DNA of 64,000 nt, from the NCBI GenBank assembly GCA_020064725.1, contig JAGTWJ010000001.1, forward strand, positions 2,356,001 to 2,420,000, given 5' to 3'. The notes under the pieces are model-generated. The model had not been told where the DNA came from, ran no database searches, and saw only the letters and a list, made by a program, of their open reading frames with translations. Positions within the stretch are counted from its first letter, which is position 1. Each line of letters starts with the position of its first letter. Below, piece by piece: positions 1-12,200 of the stretch. Both the position numbers and the translations under genes were made by a program. The stretch comes from Drechslerella dactyloides. Lineage: Eukaryota; Ascomycota; Orbiliomycetes; Orbiliales; Orbiliaceae.

Positions 1-567
1 TCGGACGTACCCAAAGTGCTGGCCTCGCTATCTCTGCTCCCTTCCGTGTAATGTATCCTTAGGACAAGACAGGAGCTGGCCCTAGCGCGCTGCCAAGCAA
101 GTTCTAAGCTCTGCAGCCGAAAGGATATTCGATCCCCGGCGAAACACTGCGGAACTGCGGATTCCCGATGGAGGCTGGCCCGCTACCCTTTGTCGAAGGT
201 GGGAATTGGGACGGCAGCTGCGAGTCGCGCCGGATACGATGTTCGACCTCGGCGCACGATATGTTTTCCCTCTCCTTGCGCTTTTCGTGAAGCCACGTGA
301 GTTTTCAAGTGCCAGCCGGGTTCATGCGTATCGAGGACCGCAGAGCTGATTTCTCGCCATAAAAACGCCTCAGCGAGTTTGCCATCTCATTGGTGGTCCC
401 GAACTCCGTACCCGAAAATAAACGCAGAGATGGGTGGATTGAGATTGGTTGCACAAATGGGCACATAGAAGGCTTATATATCGCGCCACAATTATATTAT
501 ATGTTTTCTAATATACATATTATACTGCTGGTACATTAATCAGGCGTCCTGGCCGATACAATCTATC
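1..567. other. Intergenic, no gene seen
   Basis: No coding region can be supported. The last 100 bases are AT-rich with short TATAT runs and lie directly downstream of the esterase stop codon, so they probably hold its 3' UTR and poly(A) region. Confidence 0.5.
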
Positions 568-1983
568 TCACCTCAATGCCTCTATCTTCCGAATTGGCGT
601 TGTCTCCCCTCTCAGAGATTCGGCTATCGCCTGTGCCATAATGTTCAATCCCTCCTCGCGTTTCTTCACATTGGACCCAAGATACATCTCAACTACCGGC
701 CAAGCATGTACTGTCGCTTTCTCGGTCACTCGTACATTCCCAGTCTTGAGGCTTTGCAACCGCGAAATGAATGACCTGATCTCTGCGGTAAAAACTTCCT
801 GAGTGCCATATATGATATGCATTCCTTTGGTAGGCAGAGCGTCTTCCCACCACTCAGGTTCCTCGCAGAGACCCGGCGATTTGTACGGATCTCTAGTGTC
901 GCCTGCGTCCGCATAGAGCACTCCGTAAAGATGCAGCTGGTATGCATCAAGAAAATCGCTGTCCGTATTCCGGTTGTCGGAGGACACGAGAACGGTCCAA
1001 GGAGAGATAAGAGTGGCATAACTTGGCTTCCTGAAGGTCCGGAAGACTTTGTCGCCATTGCGCGATCGCGAGAGATAAAGAAGCAAGCTGAGCACTAGGT
1101 TCCCGCCAGCGCTATCGCCAGCGACGACGAGTTCTGCAGATCCAGCAAGATCTTGTAAGACCTGATATCCTCTATACGCTTCGTGCAATTGTGACGGAAA
1201 TTTCGCATCTGGAACTAGCGTATAGTCGAGTGCAAATATGCACGGGTTCGTGAACCCGGCTTCCTTCAATTTCGAAGCCCACGACGCTAGAAACTCGAGA
1301 TAGAAGTAACTAGACCCCATTGTAAAACCCCCACCTATAGGATAAGATGTCAGCAGCTGCTTAATACTCTACGCGATGTATCTTGGAACATACCGTGTAT
1401 GTAATACAGAGCGATGTCCGGCTCGCGGTCTTGGATTGTTTTCACCCAAATTCCCCGGACTCCATTCCGGCTTATTTCTTCGGGATTCCAGGAGGAAGCC
1501 TTGCTAGGCCGCAGCCCGTGCCTCAGCAGCCGAAATCTATAAAACGGGAGGGCTATTTCTTTCGCGAAGAACACTCGCCCGATATCCGAGGGCAGATTCG
1601 TGAATGCGTATCTGACCAACCGGAGGACAAGCTCCTGGAACAACGTCGACGACTTGACCAGGTCCGGACGCTGCTCATACGGCAGCAAGATGTGATCCTG
1701 AATGAACGACAACGGCAACTCGATTACTATAATGCATGGCAATAATCAGCATCAGTCTCAGACAATCAACTGCCATCCGGACTTCCCCGACAAGAATTCA
1801 AACTTCATGCAAAATGCAACGCTGTGTTGCCAGAGCCGACTCACCAAAATACGGCAGAGCGCTCAGTAGCCATGATGCAACTCTAACGATTCCGGCGCGA
1901 GGATTCACGAGAAGCTGGACGGCCAGGAAAACCACGAAAACGAGGCAATCCAGCCAGGACACTGGCCCCAGCACCCGGTGCAT
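568..1983 (-). CDS. Membrane-anchored alpha/beta-hydrolase (hormone-sensitive-lipase-type esterase)
   Basis: A predicted esterase of the alpha/beta-hydrolase_3 (HSL-like) group, about 420 residues. I infer three exons on the minus strand: 1983-1821, 1726-1394 and 1334-568. The second intron (1393-1335, GTATGT...CTATAG) is clear because it splits the HGGGF oxyanion-hole motif, residues about 165-169. The first intron (1820-1727) is less certain because its donor, GTTGCA, is weak. It does keep the frame and joins the N-terminal exon to a conserved-looking segment. The nucleophile motif GDSAGG has its Ser near residue 240, and the C-terminal His sits in VHAW near residue 375. The first exon holds a hydrophobic stretch at about residues 13-26 that looks like a signal anchor. 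This layout resembles fungal steryl-acetyl hydrolase (Say1-like) and other ER-anchored esterases. The substrate cannot be told from sequence. The gene diverges from the RING-finger gene. Confidence 0.8.
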
Positions 1984-3109
1984 CAGAGTTTGACGGCCTT
2001 AAAAGGTGGAACGAGATTAGATAGAATTAATTTGAGTGTAACGACCGTGCTGCTGACAAGCGGTTGGATGGGTTGGTGCCTATCCCGCGTGCGACAAGGA
2101 GGAGGAGGGAGACGCAGGGAGCCGGATCAGCTCGCATGTGGGACTGGAGTCTAGAAATACATCGGCAGAACCAAAGCGGGTTCCAAACAGACAGGGCGTG
2201 ATCGTGCTGTGATGTTTTAAATGTTTCGAGCAGCCGAGACCTGCCAGAGCTTATTCTGGCATGTCTGCCTCGCAATTCCGGCATTTGCAAGCAGTCGTAA
2301 TGAGCTTCTTGGCGAGCCCATGCATATCCCACCCGGAGGCGGAAAACCCGCTTCTGACAATGACCACAAACAGACCATCGTCATCGCCGTCCGTCCGTAA
2401 CGTAACGACATCCTTCACGCGCAAATACTGCCTCTCGGTCCCTGAACGGTGAATCGCCATCAGGCGTCAATAGGCCTGGAAGAGGAGGAAGGGAGGAAGA
2501 TGATGGTGTCTTTTGCGGTGCTCTGCCGCGTTTGCCTCTCGTAACGCGTTTCGCTGTGTGGGAAGTTTAAAAAAAAATTCGGCGCACAAGCAGATCTCAA
2601 ACTCCATCGGACAACAAGCCTCCACTCCAACGGCGCTCCCGCCTGCTTGCGACAGCTCGACATCAGCCCGGTCTCGCTTCTCTCTGCGGCCCAGTTTCTC
2701 TCTCTCGTTCAACCATATCGACCGTCCGTCGTCTCATTCTTTGTTAAGCGCTTCTGCTTTGGCGTCTTTCTCATGAATTTCTTTGTCGGATCCTGACCAG
2801 TCTGTCTCCTTCTCCTCGACCCAGTTCTGCGCTCTACGGCTACTAACCTTCTACCGCTTCACTAGAATAAAACAAAAAGCAGTCGAACTTCGAATCTAGC
2901 CTGACAACTTTGCATTCTTATCATTCTCAAAAATCGATTGCATATTATCAACAGCCTTGCTTCAACCTAATATAATACAACGCTATCGAAGCGCGAAAAG
3001 TCGAGCATACGCCAGCAATCTACCCGGAATGACCACGAGATAACCGTCCAAGCAATCTCGGATCTGAACGTCACCAATCACATATCATTCACCTTCATCT
3101 ACAGCCACA
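1984..3109. promoter_or_regulatory. Divergent intergenic region between esterase and RING-RS gene
   Basis: About 1.1 kb between two diverging start codons, so it should hold both promoters. The half nearer the RING gene (about 2650-3000) is rich in CT tracts, as is usual for fungal leaders. A CCAATCA box lies at 3074-3080 on the plus strand, about 30 bases before the RING start codon, which places it in the leader rather than at a standard upstream CCAAT position. The short open frames here look like chance. Confidence 0.5.
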
Positions 3110-5995
3110 ATGGCTTCCACGTAAGCTGATCCGGCCTCTTCCTATCACCCAGCAAGCACGTCGCATATTAACATGGACTTCTCTCAGCCTCGCCATTCCT
3201 CTGGAGGAAATACCAGTCCGACTTCGATGCTCCATGTGCAACAACCTCGCGCAGGATGCTTATCGATTGCCTTGCTGCGAGCAATCGATCTGCGGCAACT
3301 GTGAGTTCGCCATCACCGCAATCGAAACGATGTACCCGATTTGCTGACGATCGATCTAGGTCAATCTAAACTCCCGGCTGTCTGCCAGATCTGCGATCAC
3401 TCTCCGCTAAAGGCAGAAGAGTGTAAAGTCCACTCCTCGTTGAGAACCACCGTCACCATCTTTCTCCGAACCGCAGAGAAAAAATATGGATTGCTTTCAA
3501 AGACGAAGAAAGAAACAACGCCCGCCCCTCAAACGCCGGTCGAAAAGCCAACAGAGCCATCCGAGAACAAGGCTCTACCGGAAGTCCCTCGAGAAAGCTC
3601 GTTACCGGCTCAGCCAGATCAAAAAGAGACACCCGAAGTCGCTGATGATACGGCTGAGAACAAGGTATTTTCGCCGCACTTCTGAAAGAAATGGGAATCC
3701 TGCGCTAACGCACCACTTAAACGGAGGAGCAGAGCGGCCCAACTGCCCCAAAAGACGGACGGGACGGGACGGCAGATAAAGCAACACCAGTCCAACAGGG
3801 CCAAGGAGAAAGCGAAATGAACAATCACAATCAAAACGGTCCTTTCTGGAACAACCAACAGGGACCGAATCAATACTCAGACCAGAATGGCCAATATCAA
3901 GGCTATAACAATATGGGCTGGAACAACAACGGTTACGACCAGTCCTCTGGGTACAACATGCAGTCGGGTGGATGGAACAACGGGATGCAAGGCATGATGG
4001 GTGAGTCGAGTGACCAAGACGCTGGTGCTGCCCAATATCCAGCATAGTCAACTAACCCCAAAATCCATAGATCAATCAGGAAACATGAACTCCTTCAACG
4101 GAATGCAGGCCTTCCCCGACGGCTATAACGGTATGGGAAACGTGGGTATGGGATATTCAGGATACGGACAAGGAGGCAGCTATGGGAACTCTGGGATGGG
4201 GATGCAAGGACAAGGCAATTGGGGAAACGGGTGGAATACGCAGAATGGAATGGATGGTGCGAACTTCAATTCTTCTGGCATGAATGCTGGTTTCTATCCC
4301 GGTGCAGGTGGATATAATCACCAATCATATGGAAATCATCAGTCCCAACAGAATCACATGATGCCTCATCACCAATTCCAGAATCGTGGCTACAACCACA
4401 ATCAATACCGTAATTACTCGAATCAGAACATGCGTGGGAACTATGGACAGCAGCAGCAGCAGCAATTTGGAGGTCCCTCACGCGGCGGCAACAACAACGT
4501 CAGCAACAGAAACTTCGATTCGCAGATGCAACAGCAGGCGCCAGGTAGTGATGCTGCTAATTTCAACGGCCTCAATGGGAACGACGGTGGCGGACAGGAT
4601 CAAAGTACGGCCACGGTGGATCAGACGTCGGCGACGTTTAATCCTAAGGCTAGAGGCGAGAGCTCAGAGAAAGTGCTGGTCGACGAATCATCGGTTGACC
4701 AAACTGATGACAAGAATCCTATCTCCAGCATATCTAGTGAAACCAATGGTGCTACACATGCCATCTCATCCATCGACATCAAAGACGATTCTACAGCTGA
4801 CAGGCGGCGCTCAGAGACTGCTGGGTTGGAATTGAATCGCAAATCGGAACCCGGCAGCGTTGCTAATGGGAACCAGCATCAAGCTCCAGCTACCCAAGTT
4901 CAGAGCGGGAATGTAGAGCAACAGCCGGCGGCCGGGCCAGGGGTTTTGGGTGCTCCAACCGGTCCGCGGGCTATGAGGGAGCGAGGGGAGAGAGGCAGGG
5001 GACGGGGGCGTGGCGGGTTCTTCGGCGCCATGGGCAGAGGCGGCTATCACCAGACCCAGATCTCAGGAAGGTGTGTACGATCACAGCGTTCATTGCTTAC
5101 ACTCGGAATCTTCATCTAACAAATTTACAGTGACGACGCAACAGGCGGTCACCTCCGAACTGGTTCTATAACCTCGACCGGCAAGAACGGCCCAGCCACC
5201 GGCCCGGATGGTAGCGACTACGACAGTACATCACGAAGACAGTCCGGCGCTCACGATGCCCAACACTCGCCTGTTGAGTCGCGCAAAGATTACGAGTCGC
5301 ACGATCGAGACAGAAGACGCAGCAGATCCAGATCCAGATCCCGAACGCGAAAGCATCGACACCATCGCAGTCGGTCCCGCAAGAGAAGCTCCAGCCCCAA
5401 AGCTAGCAAAGGTGGTTCCCGCGATCGATCACGTTCACGCTCAAAAGAGCGTCGGCGTCACCGCGACAGTGAGAGAGACAAAGACAGAGACAGAGAGAAG
5501 GATAAGAGAGACAAGGACGGCAGCCGGTCTCACCGCAGCAGTCACAAGAGCTCATCCCATAAACACCGTCGAGACCGATCCCGCAGTCGAAGCAGGGACC
5601 GAAAGGAGACTAGGGACCGAGAAGACAATAACGACGTCGACTCGAAGGAGATAGACAAGTCGCTAGATGTAGAGCCAGCGTCGAAATCGAGACACCGAGA
5701 CAAAGACGGCGATGACCGAAGGCGGGGCAGCAGCAGAGACGATAGAAAGCGGGATAGCGACAAGAAATCCCGCAAGCGCTCGCGCAGCAGACATCGGAGC
5801 CATGGGCACCACAAACGAAGTCGCGGAGACGACGAAGGCAGTCGCGATAGGCACGGCGACGACACGGAGAGAAAGTCAAAGAGCTCGCGGTCGTCGAGAC
5901 GCCATTCGACAAGGTACGAGGATGAAGAATCCGCCGCGGAGCGCGAACGACGGGTCGAGCGGGAGCGAGAGGAGGAGCGATGGGGCAAGCGTTGA
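3110..5995 (+). CDS. RING-finger protein with Asn/Gly/Gln-rich centre and RS-rich C-terminus
   Basis: Six exons: 3110-3120, 3188-3300, 3360-3664, 3733-4000, 4071-5070 and 5131-5995. All introns (59-70 bp) are GT-AG, and the joined frame gives about 853 residues. Residues 18-53 form a RING-like zinc site with Cys at 18, 21, 33, 34, 39, 42, 50 and 53. The paired CC followed by C-x2-C is the spacing of the RBBP6/Mpe1 RING, not of a standard C3HC4 RING. A Lys/Glu/Pro linker follows, then a long Asn/Gly/Met/Gln-rich low-complexity stretch with a run of six Gln near 4449-4466. The last exon is an Arg/Ser/Asp/His-rich tail full of RS and RD pairs, ending in an acidic-basic ERERR helix. RS tails are typical of splicing and 3'-end processing factors, so a nuclear RNA-related E3 ligase is a reasonable inference. 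No DWNN or CCHC knuckle is present upstream. Splice choices are well supported by frame and motif continuity. Confidence 0.82.
4449..4466 (+). repeat. CAG/CAA run encoding poly-Gln
   Basis: Five CAG codons and one CAA encode six consecutive Gln inside the low-complexity centre of the RING-RS protein. Such runs vary in length between strains. Confidence 0.8.
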
Positions 5996-7778
5996 GCCAG
6001 TAGTAATCCGTGCGCATAGCGGTCGTAGGGAAGAGCTAGCGACGAACGTCGAGAGCTCCCCTGGCTCAAAGCTCAAGCTTCCAAGCCATGCATATTGCCA
6101 CTCTTTCTTCCTAAATAGAATAGATATTGGCTATTTACACATATTAAACGGGAGGGATTTATTTCCAGTTTATCCTCGGGCTTCGTTCACAGCCCAGTGT
6201 CTCTCGTAAACCAGGCGGTGTAGCGGCCGCTTTGAGCTCGTATTTGCAGAAGGGTTTTAGATTCTGAAGTCGACTAGACCGGTAAGATATCGCAGTCGTC
6301 GAACGGGTACGCGGCGCCGGCGCGGCCGCAAAACTAGATCCTCCCAGCTAACGAGCCGGCCCAAGGTCGACCGCAAATGTGCAAATTATATTCCATGTGA
6401 CGACAGTGGCAATCAGATCTAGCAATGTCGCATGCTTGCAGAATCCGTTGAGCAATAAGGGCCAATTACTGCTGTGAGTCGACGATTGCTTCGGATCAGT
6501 GGACCAAATCCGGCGTGAATACACGTGGGGTATTGTCGTATCATTCGAATATCGTGCCTCGTCGACGGTGCATATGGCATGATACACCCACATAGTTCTA
6601 CATCTGTCGATAATCCGGATGGTTTAGCTTTAGGTTATGCCCAACCACGCTTATTATGCCCAGCTGAACAGAAACCGAGACCGGCAAGAACGACAGTGCC
6701 GGTATTACCCAGGTTTTCAGAGAAAAAAGAAACCCGCCAACGGAGAAAATGCCACCCCCCTCGCCTCCAACTGCGCTGCTGGACCCTAAGCCTCAGCGGC
6801 GGAGCGAGGGCATCACTAATACCTCCTAAGACACCACCCACAAAAGCTCAACTATCAATTCTAATGACCGATAGGGTGCATGATGCGATGCCGGCTGGGC
6901 AAGCGCATCGAGCTAGCACCAGAAGATACGGGTTTCTGGGGCTGGACCGGCTGCAATGACTATTCCGTGCTCGCGGGCTCGAGCCACCCAAGCCCTCTAT
7001 CTCAAGCCCAAGCCCATCTTGTGCTGCTGTGGTGTGCATACGGGAAAGGTCGATGCAAGCGCAAAGAGCGTAATAGTGCGGCGCTGCTATTGGTCATTCG
7101 CATAAATCGCATACATTAACATTGCATTAGAGGGCTTTAAGGTACTCGGTGAAGCTGCTATTGCATGTTTTATACTGAATTACGTGCATAGAGTAGCCTT
7201 TTAAAGCTGCATCGATGTTGAAAATTTTTAAATTTTAATCCTTAAACGCTTGATTATTCGCTAACTGTCCTCAACAGAACAGTTAATACAGCAATTTTTG
7301 GTAATTAAGACCTGATTACATCGATTCGTAATATCTAAACTCCGAGGAATAACAAGCTGGGTTATCCTTGCCACTTTGTACGAAAACATTCGTGGAAACA
7401 GCGGCTGATCTTTCGGTCTCCCCATGTCGACTCCAGCCGCGGGAAAGAAGGTAGCCGTTGATACCCACCACTACTGCATTACCACCTGGCTCGTCCAGTG
7501 GCGTTTATCATCAGATGCAAAAAGATTAAGACAAGAAACCAGCTCAGATCAGAGCTGACCGGCAAGTCTTGCCCCGTGCTTCCCTGGCGGTCAGCAAATG
7601 GGGCCTGTTCGGCTCTGCTTCTCCCTCGTGAAATTTTGACGTCGCGTAGCATGTGTATCTGTCTATGTTGCGCTATATACGTATAATTACACTCACCGGG
7701 GTCAAGCTGGCATGCGATACGAGCAGAGAGATGCAGCCTTCCCACCGTATGGGAACCGGCCCAGCTCAGAATAGAATG

Positions 7779-7800
7779 ATTCTTTTTTAAAAAAAAGAAT
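7779..7800. repeat. A/T palindrome (ATTCTTTTTTA-type)
   Basis: A near-perfect inverted repeat in which ATTC plus a T run is followed by an A run plus GAAT. A second element of the same design lies at 12227-12250. It could be a cruciform, a replication or nucleosome-free element, or chance in AT-rich DNA. Confidence 0.6.
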
Positions 7801-7854
7801 ACAGCCTTGCAATGCCGGCAACCGGCTACTGCGAAGACATTATGATGTATGTGC

Positions 7855-7881
7855 ATGCGTGCGTGCGTGCGTGTGTGTGTG
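7855..7881. repeat. TGCG/TG microsatellite
   Basis: Tandem TGCG units pass into a GT dinucleotide run. It lies in non-coding DNA. Confidence 0.85.
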
Positions 7882-9192
7882 AGAACCGAGAATAACCTAC
7901 CCTTCTCACACGGGGGATAAACTCGGGGCCAGACCAGGTTTTCAGCGCGGTCAGGACTGCATATGGTGGGACACGCCGACGAGGCAAAGGGAAACGTTCG
8001 GAGCGAATGCAGGATGCAAATGCAAATGCATAAAGCGTACTAATATAATAAGTTATTAGAGTTGCTAACTTAGTATGTATATGCACACCGCAGACAGGAG
8101 TAGCGAAAGGCTCCGAGCGCGCTCGATATAATTCATTAGGGCAATATCGTAGCTTTTACTGGAGGAATAAATATAAAGATTGAGCCAATACTGTTAGTGT
8201 ATAAATGCAATACTGCTTTTTAGATCTGGAAAATGTTTCAAGCAAGCAAGAAGTCTCCATGAGTGCAAGTCTGTGCATGCAAGCTGATTATCCCCTTTTC
8301 TTTTTCATCTTCGTCTTCGTCCTTTCTTTTTGACCGTTCGCTGCTGAGCAAAAGCAAAAGTGAGGACGGTTCCAAATCAATCGACCGTCTCATGACCGGG
8401 TCAATTGAGCATGACATTGCATACCTGAGTCGAACCTGACCTATGCAAGGAAACGAATCTGAGAGGCCTATCAATCAATCAAGATTACGATGCCTCGTTC
8501 CGTCTCTCGATTAAATTTCAGGGTTCTCGGAACAGACCCTTGCTCAGATTCTCCTAGATAGTGTTAGTATTGCGCTGGACTGTTCTTGTGATCTTGCATT
8601 CGGATGGGAGTGTCTCGATAGATGTTCGGTGAAATGAAGGGATCTGGCAAGGGAGGATCGGACCTCGCGAAACAGCGGATCGATTGAGCAGTCGAAGAAA
8701 TCGGTCTTCCATAATTCCAAAAAAAAAAAAAATGAAAGGGGAGGACGGTTCGGGATATTTGCCAGCTGGCTCTTGGACCCAAGATCAAGATTTCGAATCA
8801 ATCGGGACACCTCAAGCTTTTTTGTCTGCCTGGAACGATGGAGGACGCCAGACGCCTGCTCCTTCCGTTTTGGAGAGGCTCACGATATCGCAGCCACCAC
8901 TCACGTCCTCCTTGTTTGAGTACATGACATAGCACACGACTCTTCTACCGAAGGATTAATATTATCATCTCGTTTACTATTGTCGTGTCTCGTTTGATCA
9001 CTGGCACGTATGCATGTATGCAACATTATTGCCTGAGAGTGCGGCGCCCCGGAGCCCCCGTGCCTCCGTCTCTCGTTGGATAGCCATGATCACACTTGCA
9101 TCCGGACAGCTGCAACTGCAACTGCAAGTTGACTGCAACCCCTCATTTGCACGATATTCTTACACGTACATTGTGCGTACATTACATCCATG

Positions 9193-9208
9193 ACATGTAC
9201 GTACATGT
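9193..9208. repeat. Perfect 16-bp palindrome ACATGTACGTACATGT
   Basis: The two 8-base halves ACATGTAC and GTACATGT are exact reverse complements. Further TGTACATG copies follow within 30 bases. It may be a binding site for a dimeric factor, but no factor can be named. Confidence 0.75.
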
Positions 9209-12200
9209 ATGTGATGTACTCTGTACATGTGCAGCTCCAGCTGCTGGTCCCCTTTTCGTCCCTCCCGCCATTCGATGCATTCCGCCGCATCGTCAAGACG
9301 CGAGCCTGCAGTGCTGCAGACTGACACGGACACAGATCACAAAGGTCAAAGCACCTCGATCGGACCAATGCAACATGACTGACGTTCGCGCGGCGGGCGC
9401 ATGAGCTGTTCCGGCTGTCGAAGTGTGTTTTATATTACGAGCATATCCTTTGGCCGCTCCCAGACTTTCAGGAAGGTCAACCAGTCGCTAAAGCAACGAG
9501 CCCCACCCTTCCATCTCGATGGGGAGGTTAGGTTATCGGACGCCATGGGGGTGGTATGAACCGACTGCTGGAGCATATTTGGGCCGCCATTGACGGAAGT
9601 TTTTGTTTTCTTCTTTGTCGAAAAGAAATGTTTCGCTCTTGAGATTTCCCCCTCTTCGAGTGCCGGCTGGGCCGCCTCAAGCCTCTTTCTCTTGCAATGT
9701 GTGTATCGAAAATGCCGCAGTGCCTCCCTCCCTTCCACCCAGCGACTGTTGATTCCCGGTTATGCTTACGTCTTTCAGAGCAGAGGCTGTTCGAGCAGAG
9801 GCCGTCGCTTCGAGGATGCGGATGCCGGATTCGAGTGTGCGCAATCAACGGAATCTCAGTTGCACCCGGGGCAAGAACTTGCTAGCCGAGTGCGGGCTTG
9901 CATCCCCATCCACCCCTCCACGCACCCGTTGACTCCTAAGTGCAGGTGCAAATCGTGTGCTTGCAGTTGCATTTGGGCGGTGCGGTGCGGTCGAGTCCCG
10001 CCTAGCTCGTTACGTTATCCGTAGCCGTTAGAGTTATGGGAGTGAACCAGAAACCCACATGCAGGTGTAATTGTGGCGGAACGGAGTTCCCAGGAAAATC
10101 GAAAGCTAACGACTCACAACCTTGGCCCGCCGGCGGACGTATAGATCGTCTTCCCTCGTTTAATACATTTCACTCCGGAACCAAGTCAGGACGTTTGCCT
10201 AGGCGTTCAACGGCACAAGAGAGAGCTAGTTGGGGGGGTAATATAAGAGGATCCTGGCCCGATGCCGGTAGAAGACGTATGATCATTCCTAGTCCGGTGG
10301 TGGGGCAGGCGTCTTCAACAGACGTCGACAGATCTAGACACATTTTACGAAAGAGGGCGTACAATCGGAGAGCCTTTTCTTATATAATCGGATCTCAACG
10401 TCCGACCTTGATTCCGTTCGGGGATGCTGCTCTCGATCGATATCGAAGGCCCGGTCAAATCTCCATCTGATACGTACTCCCAGTACGTACGCATTTGCCT
10501 ATGGGCGAGTGATGCCTTCTGTCGATCCGGCCTGGTCTGGGGTGCTCTCGAGCTCTCGTCCATGTTTTCTCGCCGGATGCCTACTTTTTACTCATGCCCT
10601 TCTCGTCGACGTACTTGTCATTTTCCAGGAGCGTCACGGAAAAGCTTATAACTAGACAAGAAAGCAAACGCAGGCTGCGCAAGGCTCCCGACTTTCTCTT
10701 CTTCGAATCTTCTTGAAATGTGATCTCGTATCTGTGATAACTCGGGGGCTTGAGCAGCTTGGATGACTGATGCGGGGGCGCCGTCCCCTATCGCGTCCAG
10801 CAGACTGACCAGGCTGCTTTGCTCCCACTGCTGGACTGATATGTTGGTCATATGCATGCATGGCCTCCTAAGCTGGGTAGACACCAAGTGCACCACTTAA
10901 ACGAAAGGCGTCAAAAGAGGGAAGCTTGACGAGATGACAGAAAAACAAAGGAGCCCTGGGGAGGCTTGCAAGGGCCTTTTGGGTCTTGTGCATTGCCGAC
11001 GGTGCCTGCCTGGGTTCGTGGGCCATCTCGGGCGAAGCAGCTGGCAGCGGGGTTTTCTTCTTCCGTTCCATTCATTCGCTCCCAGCTTCTGACAGGCCGA
11101 CTGGATTCATCCCCACCCCTCCTCCTTCGGGCTCGGTGTTCCGTTAGAGTTAATATTTTAAGCAGTGCTGCTCTGGGGTTGAAGGTTAATGCCGATATAT
11201 TTAAACAGTGTTTATTGGTGTTCGACTCGGCTTAAGTTGACTAAACCCGATCGGTCCAGCCACTGCGGCACCAGTTTGTCTGTCTGTGAGACGCTATCGC
11301 AGCTGGATTCCTCTCCGAGAAACATTTGAACTATGATATATTCGTTTTTCTCTCTTTTTTCTGATATAGCAAGAACAAGAAACAATGAGGGGAAAAACAA
11401 AAAAAACGGGTTAAGGGTATATCTCAAATAAAAGAAACGGAGGTGAGGCGAAATAAACATTTGTTCAGACCTGTTTTGATAATAATCGAAACGAGCGTGT
11501 CTCATAAACCGCACGCCGCATGAAAGCGCACTGTTTTATATAGTCCTCCTCACAGCGTATGGAGTTATGGTTTCGATAATTACGGCATGCGACTACATCC
11601 TGCTTACATACTCCATTAAGCGTAAATGCTCGACAATAGTTCGCAACCGACTAAGGAATATTTACAATTATGTAGCCACATGCACACCAAGCCAGAGAGT
11701 TTCATCCCACTAGCAGGGAATATATCGATTCTAAACCTGTTGATGAGCTAGTTGCTACAGGCATCTTCAGGCTCCCGCTCTTCGCTAGCTCACTTTCATC
11801 TGCGGAGAACTGTCGGGTAGCCTGTCATCTCTTCCCTCGCACAGATGACATGATTGGATGGTCACGATACTCTTCTCTCCGATTAATATTCCATCTGTAT
11901 TAGCTAGAAGGTATAGTACAGTGTATACGTGCACCGCATACCTTGCAAGATATGGCAGTCTAGCGAGCCCGTAGGTTGAGTTCTGACCAGCCCTTTCACA
12001 TTGTATTGACAGACTCCAAGCACATGCACATGGGCATCCATACCGTAGTACGGCAATGTGGCCCAGGGTACGTGCTAATTATAACCAACGAACGGATGAA
12101 CAGCGTCCTCCATATATTTTCTTTATTTCGACGGATTAAAAAAAGGACTCCTCGCCGATTCGAAACCGGCTCTCTCACTCCTCCCGACAAGCGCAATCCT

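Noticed and set aside
5542..6069. Minus-strand Arg/Ser-rich open frame
   Set aside because: Antisense shadow of the RS-coding tail of the RING gene.
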